Origin: Candidatus Iainarchaeum sp.
GTDB taxonomy: Archaea > Iainarchaeota > Iainarchaeia > Iainarchaeales > UBA10191
Reading direction: 5' to 3'
Length of the DNA: 34,601 nucleotides
Assembly: GCA_030649735.1 (NCBI GenBank)
Contig: JAUSFL010000038.1
Span: forward strand, 1 to 34,601
Made by a program: the position numbers and the translations under genes. Below the pieces are notes generated by a model. That model did no database searches and had not been told where the DNA came from. It worked only from the letters and a program-made list of their open reading frames with translations. This document shows positions 30,247-34,601 of this stretch, in pieces. Each line of letters begins with the position of its first letter. Position 1 is the first letter of the stretch.

Positions 30247-31041
30247 ATGCCAAAAAAAGTCAATTGCGCTTCCTTCATTTTTGTTAAAGGCAGCAAGTTT
30301 TTAGTTGAGAAAAGAGCAATGACTAAAGCTGTTGATCCTGGCGCTTTGGAGATTCCTGGAGGACATTTTGAAAAAGGAGAGACTGCAGAGCAAGCGTTGT
30401 TAAGAGAAGTTAAAGAAGAATTGAATGTAGTTCCTACAACATACAAACCATTATGCAAACTAGTTTACAAGCACCCTAAAGAAACCCAATTATGCCATTA
30501 TTTTGTAATTACAAAATGGACTGGAGAAATCAAGAATCAAGAAGCAGAAAGCCTGCAATGGCTGGACTTTAGCGAAACCGGCAAAATTGATGTTGCACCA
30601 GACAGAAATGCAGTGAAGATATTTATTGAAAGCAAAAAACACAAGGATGCAATTCTGGTTTTTATTTTTAATGAAGACTTTTCAAAAGTATTAATGCTTG
30701 ACAGAGTGAAAAAATTTGGCTTTGACTGGGGTTTTATGGTTGGCAAAGCCGAAAAAGGAGAAAAAACCCATGAAACAGCCAATAGAGAAGTCTTTGAAGA
30801 ATTAGGTTTGAAAGGATTAAAATTTAATAAAATTAAAGTCGTGGAATACAAAACCGACAATCAAAAATGGAGCCACCATTACTTTCTGGCGCAAATCCAA
30901 AAAAGCACCAGAATCAAATTTCAAAAGTCTGAAGTACACCAAATCAAATGGTTTTCATTAGACAAACTGCCAAAAAGCAGGGCGCCAGACAATCCAAAAG
31001 AAATACTTAAAATTTACTGGCAAAAAACTAAGAAAGTTTAG
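30247..31041 (+). CDS. Two-domain (tandem) Nudix protein
   Basis: 264 residues containing two Nudix folds. The first box is GGHFEKGETAEQALLREVKEELNV (about 38-61) and the second GKAEKGEKTHETANREVFEELGL (about 166-188); both keep the REVxEE metal ligands, so both may be active. Each is followed by the usual strand with a Trp (LQWLDFSE, IKWFSLDKLP). The ATG directly abuts the previous TAA, with GGGAA upstream. Fusion of two Nudix units in one chain is uncommon in short archaeal proteins, and single Nudix chains normally dimerise, so this could be a built-in dimer. Substrates are unknown. Confidence 0.92.
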   Translation: MPKKVNCASFIFVKGSKFLVEKRAMTKAVDPGALEIPGGHFEKGETAEQALLREVKEELNVVPTTYKPLCKLVYKHPKETQLCHYFVITKWTGEIKNQEAESLQWLDFSETGKIDVAPDRNAVKIFIESKKHKDAILVFIFNEDFSKVLMLDRVKKFGFDWGFMVGKAEKGEKTHETANREVFEELGLKGLKFNKIKVVEYKTDNQKWSHHYFLAQIQKSTRIKFQKSEVHQIKWFSLDKLPKSRAPDNPKEILKIYWQKTKKV

Positions 31042-31073
31042 CATTTAAAACAAGAACAGCGCATTCTTACATT

Positions 31074-31802
31074 ATGGCTCAGGATTTCAAGTGTGTTATT
31101 TTCGACTTTGATGACACTTTGGCCGATACTGCTGCTGTTGTTAAAAAAATCAGGAGTGCGGTCATAGAGCAAAAGATATTGAAAAAACAAGGCTATGATT
31201 TCACGAAAAAGCAAGTGATTAAAGCTCTGGCTTTAATGGACAAGCAAGCAGCAAGAATGCAAGAGACTGAAAGAATCAAGAACCCGATAATTTTCGCGCA
31301 GTTTTTCCTAGAAAACCTCGGGCTAAAGCCAAGCTTAAAACTCGCGGAGCTTTGCGAAAAAAACTTCCAATTGGAAAAAAAGAAAAGAATCAGGCTATTT
31401 CCAAACGCAAAAAGAGTATTGGATTTCCTAAAGGCAAAAAAGAAGACACTGTGCGTGATAACAAACGCAAGCAACAACTCAAACAGGCGAATAGCGCAAA
31501 AGCTAGGCATTAAAAAATACTTCAAGCACTTTTATTCATCGCATTCTCACGGCGGGCTCAAAAGAGACTTGAAAATCTTTCAAAACCTGCTAAAACAATT
31601 AAATAAAAACGCAAAGCAAAAAATCAGGCCAGAAGAATGCTTGATGGTGGGAAATCACGTCGGAGACGACGGCGCTGCAAAGCTTGTTGGAATGAAAGTC
31701 GCGCTCTTAAAACCGACATTGAAGGGAAAAGAGCACTTGAAAAAACTAAAGCCAGACTTCATGCTCAATGACTTAAAAGACATTGAGAGAATCGTCAAAT
31801 GA
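31074..31802 (+). CDS. HAD-superfamily hydrolase (paralog 2)
   Basis: A 242-residue protein closely matching the one at 29036. VIFDFDDTLADT holds both catalytic aspartates (Asp11 nucleophile, Asp13 acid), CVITNAS gives motif II, GLKRDLKIF the motif III Lys, and ECLMVGNHVGDDGAAKLVGM motif IV. ATTTAAAA (31043-31050) lies at leaderless distance before the ATG, so it has its own promoter. The two HAD copies bracket the Nudix genes, consistent with duplication followed by divergence; this copy keeps the complete phosphatase motif. It probably dephosphorylates small metabolites. The C-terminus reaches the RHH gene's promoter. Confidence 0.92.
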   Translation: MAQDFKCVIFDFDDTLADTAAVVKKIRSAVIEQKILKKQGYDFTKKQVIKALALMDKQAARMQETERIKNPIIFAQFFLENLGLKPSLKLAELCEKNFQLEKKKRIRLFPNAKRVLDFLKAKKKTLCVITNASNNSNRRIAQKLGIKKYFKHFYSSHSHGGLKRDLKIFQNLLKQLNKNAKQKIRPEECLMVGNHVGDDGAAKLVGMKVALLKPTLKGKEHLKKLKPDFMLNDLKDIERIVK

Positions 31803-31824
31803 ACAGCCAAGCTTAAATATCACT

Positions 31825-31834
31825 TTGTATACAA
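31825..31834. promoter_or_regulatory. Palindrome TTGTATACAA before the RHH gene
   Basis: A perfect 10-bp palindrome between the TATA-like GCTTAAATAT (31811-31820) and the ATG at 31843, followed by a half-repeat TTTGTA (31835-31840). A likely autoregulatory site for a ribbon-helix-helix protein. Confidence 0.45.
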
Positions 31835-31842
31835 TTTGTACC

Positions 31843-32109
31843 ATGGTTTTGAAGTCGAAATTAGTGCACTTGCGGCTTAATGCGTCAATGGTGAAGGAAA
31901 TCCAAAAGGCCTGCGTGGACTTTCATTACCAAAGCACTGCGGACTTTTTGCGCGAAAGCGCCCGCGAGAAACTGCGATTTTTAGAAAGGCAAAAAGCATT
32001 GAAGAAAATCAGCGGCAAGGAAGAAAAGGAAGAATTAAGCGAAAAAAAGCTCAGCGAAGCAGTTGATGAAACACAGCAGGAAAAGCACGAATTGCATTAC
32101 TTCAGCTGA
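31843..32109 (+). CDS. Ribbon-helix-helix DNA-binding protein
   Basis: An 88-residue protein. KSKLVHLRLNASMVKEIQKACVDFHYQSTADFLRESAREKLRFLE shows the RHH pattern: a short strand with alternating residues (LVHLRL), helix A, a turn with polar residues, and helix B (ADFLRESAREKL). The C-terminal 40 residues are a charged Lys/Glu tail, likely coiled or disordered. RHH dimers bind palindromes with the strand, and a palindrome lies just upstream. The TATA box spacing suggests a leaderless mRNA. It could be a stand-alone repressor or the antitoxin of a system whose toxin is elsewhere; no toxin gene follows directly, since the next gene pair has its own operator. Confidence 0.83.
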   Translation: MVLKSKLVHLRLNASMVKEIQKACVDFHYQSTADFLRESAREKLRFLERQKALKKISGKEEKEELSEKKLSEAVDETQQEKHELHYFS

Positions 32110-32169
32110 AGAATTTGGAAAAATAGTCAAATAATGCCAAAAACGCCAAAAAGAATAAAAATACACACT

Positions 32170-32186
32170 AATAACTATTAGTTATT
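32170..32186. promoter_or_regulatory. Operator palindrome of the wHTH/RelE pair
   Basis: AATAACTA-T-TAGTTATT is a perfect 8-bp dyad with one central base, 24 bases before the antitoxin ATG and next to the AT-rich AATAATTAAAA promoter stretch. This fits autorepression by the antitoxin. Confidence 0.6.
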
Positions 32187-32210
32187 GAATAATAATTAAA
32201 AGTGATTTTT

Positions 32211-32489
32211 ATGTCTAGAACTTCAGAAGTTTTGATTCAAAAGCCATCGCCAACACTAAACACTGTGCTAATGGTGGAAAATGTCTTGAAGAATTCCAAG
32301 GAAAGCGCAGTGTCAATTGCAGAAATCAAGAGAATGCTTCCAAAGCAAGTCAATCACTACACGCTAAAGGCAATTTTGGAATACTTAGAAGAAAGCAACA
32401 AGATTGCAGTAAGCCTGAAAGGAATAACTTGGATTCAAAACAATAACTCCAACTTGAAGAAAGCAATAGCCAAGGGACTGGAATTATGA
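32211..32489 (+). CDS. Winged-helix protein, probable antitoxin
   Basis: A 92-residue protein from the ATG at 32211; an ATG at 32202 would add three residues. NTVLMVENVLKNSKESAVSIAEIKRMLPKQVNHYTLKAILEYLEESNKIAVSLKGITWI is a winged helix: three helices with recognition helix NHYTLKAILEYLEES, then a two-strand wing ending in the common TWIQN. It overlaps the RelE-like gene by four bases (ATGA), the usual antitoxin-toxin order, and a perfect palindrome lies before it. Most RelE partners are RelB/RHH or other small antitoxins, so a winged helix is less usual. The C-terminal KKAIAKGLEL could contact the toxin. Confidence 0.75.
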   Translation: MSRTSEVLIQKPSPTLNTVLMVENVLKNSKESAVSIAEIKRMLPKQVNHYTLKAILEYLEESNKIAVSLKGITWIQNNNSNLKKAIAKGLEL

Positions 32490-32833
32490 AAAAAGTCAGA
32501 GTAGTGCTTTCTCCAGAAGCTGAAGAAGTCTACAATTACTTGAACGCTCAAGCTCCAAAGTCAAAAATTGAAAAGTCAATTCTTTCAGCCCTAACCAAAA
32601 AGACAGAATTAATCAAGGCAAACCCGCATTACGGCAATCCAATATCGAAAGACAAAATCCCGCAAGAATACTGCAAAAAATATGGGATAACAAACTTGTT
32701 CAGGGTTGAATTGCCAAATTTTTGGAGAATGCTTTACTCATTGACAGACAGCGAAAGCAGGATTGAAATAATAGCTTTCGTGCTTGAGATTTCCGACCAC
32801 AATAAATACAGCAAGAGATTCAAGTATAATTGA
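32486..32833 (+). CDS. RelE/ParE-family toxin
   Basis: A 115-residue protein. KVRVVLSPEAEEVYNYL at the N-terminus, the helical SKIEKSILSALTKKTELI, then HYGNPISKDKIPQEY, LFRVELPNFWRMLYSL and the final IIAFVLEISDHNKYSKRF match the RelE/ParE fold in order, including the core Arg residues (FRVE, WRML) and the terminal H-x3-Y basic patch. RelE toxins cleave mRNA in the ribosomal A site; ParE toxins poison gyrase. The sequence alone leans to RelE but does not settle it. GGAATT precedes the ATG. Together with the preceding winged-helix gene it forms a compact type II module, convergent with the gene at 32843. Confidence 0.88.
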   Translation: MKKVRVVLSPEAEEVYNYLNAQAPKSKIEKSILSALTKKTELIKANPHYGNPISKDKIPQEYCKKYGITNLFRVELPNFWRMLYSLTDSESRIEIIAFVLEISDHNKYSKRFKYN

Positions 32834-32842
32834 TTCTTCAAA

Positions 32843-33328
32843 CTAGTCTTTCAGCTGAAGCACTTGAAAATAATCCTTTTCCTGCTGGCCAATAAACCCT
32901 TCATGCAATACTTCTGCATTCTCGAATTTTGGAAACTCGTGCAAGAAAGTGCCTGGAAGGCACACTAAAGCAAATCCCTTAGGCTTCAGGAATTTGAGAA
33001 TGTTCTTGTCTTCCAGCAAATGCAAGGAATCAATGCAAACAACCCAATCGAATTTTTCTTGGGTCTGGAAGTTTTTCGAAAACACATAATCTATCCAGGA
33101 AAGCTTTGGCTTTACTAAAAGCTCGTTAATGTCTACTCCGACAACTCTGCCCGGCTTGAAGCCCCGGTCGTACAGGAAGCATTCAAACCATGCCTTTCCA
33201 ATTCCCAAGTCAAGCATTGACTGCTTTTCTTTCAAGTGCATTTTCAGGAAAGGCAATGCCTGCTCGAATTTTTCCAATTGCTTTGGCTTCCAAGAGTCAT
33301 AGATTTTGTCAAAGAATTCTGCAGGCAT
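32843..33328 (-). CDS. SAM-dependent methyltransferase-like protein (short)
   Basis: 161 residues from the ATG at 33328, which has a TTTTTTTAAACC TATA box about 26 bases upstream in minus sense (leaderless). MLDLGIGKAWFECFL holds motif I (D-x-G-x-G), VVGVDIN motif II, and FDWVVCIDSLHLLED motif IV of class I methyltransferases. It is short: the usual C-terminal strands 6-7 are compressed (GFALVCLPGTF...DYFQVLQLKD), and there is no obvious substrate domain. It could be a minimal methyltransferase or a degenerating one. The sequence up to 33403 is also open, but its extra residues resemble nothing. It is convergent with the toxin gene, nine bases apart. Confidence 0.75.
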   Translation of the reverse strand: MPAEFFDKIYDSWKPKQLEKFEQALPFLKMHLKEKQSMLDLGIGKAWFECFLYDRGFKPGRVVGVDINELLVKPKLSWIDYVFSKNFQTQEKFDWVVCIDSLHLLEDKNILKFLKPKGFALVCLPGTFLHEFPKFENAEVLHEGFIGQQEKDYFQVLQLKD

Positions 33329-33477
33329 GCAAAAGTAATGCAATTGAGGTTTAAAAAAACTCCTGAAAAGCCAAAGCGCTGATTGCCGAAACCAACAGTG
33401 CAATTTTAAAGAATTAACGAAAGTGTAAAGCTTTTAACCAATTCTGGATTGCTAATGTTAAAAGCCCCAAAGGGAGA

Positions 33478-34551
33478 GTGTTGCATTTGGTTGATATTCA
33501 AAAGTATTTGGCGGAAAATTCAGGCATTGTAGACAAGGAAATCGACAAGTTGATTCCACACAAGATTTCTGAAGAATGGCTGAATGAAGTCTTGGGAAAG
33601 GCAGACTACAAGTATGATGTTGAAAGCATTCAAAGAGCGCTCATTGACCCATTATGGGATTTGATAGATAGGGGCGGAAAGCGCTGGAGACCAGTCTTAA
33701 TGCTATTGTGCGCCGAGGCAGTTGGCGGCAATCCAGAAAAAGTGAAAGAATTCACTGTACTTCCTGAACTAATCCATAATGCAACCTTAGTTGAAGATGA
33801 CATTGAAGACTGCTCAGACCTCAGGAGAGGAAAGCCTTGCACTTACAAGCTTTTCGGGCTTGATGTTTCAGTCAATGTCGGCAGTGCAATGTACATTTTG
33901 CCTAACATAATGATGTACAAGAACACGAAAAAATTGGATGATGCAACAAAATGCAAAATTTATGACATTACTTGGGAAGAGCTGCTCAGAGTTCACACTG
34001 GCCAGTCTTCAGACATTTACTGGCATAGGGGAAACAAGTTGAATGTTTCAGAAGCAGAGTATTTACAAATGTGCGTTAACAAGACGGGCGTGCTTGCGAG
34101 GTATTCCTGCAAGCTTGGAGCAATCTTGGGAAAGGGAAAGCAGGAGCAAATTGACGCTTTGGGAAAGTTCGGGGAAAGCATTGGAGTCGCTTTCCAAATA
34201 CAAGATGACATATTGAACCTTGTTGGAGAAGAGTTCCAAAAAGGAAAAGGCGTTGGGGAAGACATTCATGAGGGAAAAAGGACCTTGATGGTCATTAAGA
34301 CTTTGGAGAAGGCAGACCCTAAAGACAAAATCCGCCTTGCGGAAATAATGAACGACCATCCTGAAGACCAAAAGACAATTGATGAAGCAATTGCAATAAT
34401 CAAGAAGTACAAGACCATAGAGTACGCGCGGGAAAAGGCAAACAAAATCGTGAAAGACGCGTGGGTAAAAGTCGACAAGGTTTTGCCAGAATCAAAAGCG
34501 AAAGGAATCATGAAAGACTTTGCAGACTTCATGGTTGACAGGAAAATCTAA
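33478..34551 (+). CDS. Polyprenyl (geranylgeranyl-type) diphosphate synthase
   Basis: A 357-residue all-helical trans-prenyltransferase. RGGKRWRPVLMLL (about 65-77) binds isopentenyl diphosphate. The first Asp-rich motif is DDIED (107-111) with the following CSDLRRGKPC, and the second is QIQDDILNLVGEE. It condenses isopentenyl diphosphate units into the C20 (or longer) chain for archaeal ether lipids. LIHNATLVEDDIED and DDxxN resemble eukaryotic type III GGPP synthases rather than classical archaeal ones. The start is uncertain: GGGAG (33472-33476) precedes GTG 33478, TTG 33481 and TTG 33487; the TTG codons have better spacing. A GCTTTTAACC box lies near 33430. Confidence 0.94.
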   Translation: MLHLVDIQKYLAENSGIVDKEIDKLIPHKISEEWLNEVLGKADYKYDVESIQRALIDPLWDLIDRGGKRWRPVLMLLCAEAVGGNPEKVKEFTVLPELIHNATLVEDDIEDCSDLRRGKPCTYKLFGLDVSVNVGSAMYILPNIMMYKNTKKLDDATKCKIYDITWEELLRVHTGQSSDIYWHRGNKLNVSEAEYLQMCVNKTGVLARYSCKLGAILGKGKQEQIDALGKFGESIGVAFQIQDDILNLVGEEFQKGKGVGEDIHEGKRTLMVIKTLEKADPKDKIRLAEIMNDHPEDQKTIDEAIAIIKKYKTIEYAREKANKIVKDAWVKVDKVLPESKAKGIMKDFADFMVDRKI

Positions 34552-34601
34552 ATGCAGCTTTTAGAGCTTTAAATCCAGCTGTTCCCTGACTTCCTGCTTT
34601 G
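34552..34601. other. Right-edge intergenic sequence
   Basis: The last 50 bases hold no complete gene. GAGCTTTAAATCC (34565-34577) resembles a TATA box and could serve a gene beyond the window. Confidence 0.3.

Noticed and set aside
1..34601. tRNA, rRNA, CRISPR array or insertion sequence
   Set aside because: Reading both strands I found no cloverleaf with a T-loop consensus, no rRNA-like stretch, no regularly spaced repeat and no transposase. A covariance-model search would be needed to exclude small or intron-containing RNA genes.

Overview
The window is archaeal and probably from a DPANN-type genome. The evidence is AT-rich DNA, TATA-box promoters 25-30 bases before leaderless starts, GGTGA Shine-Dalgarno sequences elsewhere, an archaeal/eukaryal-type tryptophanyl-tRNA synthetase, a polyprenyl diphosphate synthase for isoprenoid lipids, stand-alone KaiC-like, FIST and V4R proteins, and a large surface protein with Cys-rich 'C-NGC-NG-C' repeats. 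The phylum cannot be fixed from sequence alone. I saw no rRNA, tRNA, CRISPR array, transposase or integrase.

Layout. 1-6058 is ordinary: two tandem small paralogous proteins, a PLP aminotransferase, a three-gene ABC-2 exporter followed by MazG-like and CYTH genes, and a convergent HExxH protein. 6123-14660 lies entirely on the minus strand. Read in transcription order it holds a nucleotide-sugar pair (Gfo/Idh oxidoreductase and DegT aminotransferase), a Nudix protein fused to a degenerate tryptophanyl-tRNA-synthetase-like domain, genuine trpS, a radical SAM/SPASM enzyme, a GT4 glycosyltransferase, a GNAT acetyltransferase, a 45-residue Cys/Gly-rich peptide that looks like a RiPP precursor, and a small membrane protein. 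14850-22505 carries a winged-helix regulator and a plus-strand run of an unknown protein, FIST sensor, LuxE/PaaK-like ligase, UbiA-like membrane protein, LuxC-like reductase and V4R sensor, closed by a convergent KaiC-like ATPase. 22663-24409 holds two convergent paralogous winged-helix regulators. 24480-28501 holds a 1217-residue secreted protein (sialidase-like propeller, Cys-rich stalk, hydrophobic pre-toxin region, RNase-toxin-like C-terminus) followed by a small gene in the position of an immunity protein. 28728-34551 holds a regulator, two HAD hydrolases bracketing two Nudix genes, an RHH protein, a wHTH/RelE toxin-antitoxin pair, a methyltransferase-like gene and a polyprenyl synthase.

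Two non-coding patterns tie the central region together. First, the 12-mer GTTAGGCACTAC (first base G or A) occurs seven times between 6.1 and 24.5 kb, always on the same strand and always between or at the ends of genes. It delimits the modules just described; I found no copy in the outer parts. Second, a tandem operator built from GGTTGA-N7-TCAACC precedes both the nucleotide-sugar operon (14.72 kb) and the secreted toxin-like gene (28.54 kb), which suggests shared regulation of surface glycan and surface effector.

The best candidates for undescribed systems are the radical SAM/GT/GNAT/Cys-peptide cluster, the Nudix-TrpRS-like fusion, the LuxC/LuxE/UbiA/FIST/V4R cluster, the archaeal polymorphic-toxin-like protein with its putative immunity gene, and the polar repeated motif.
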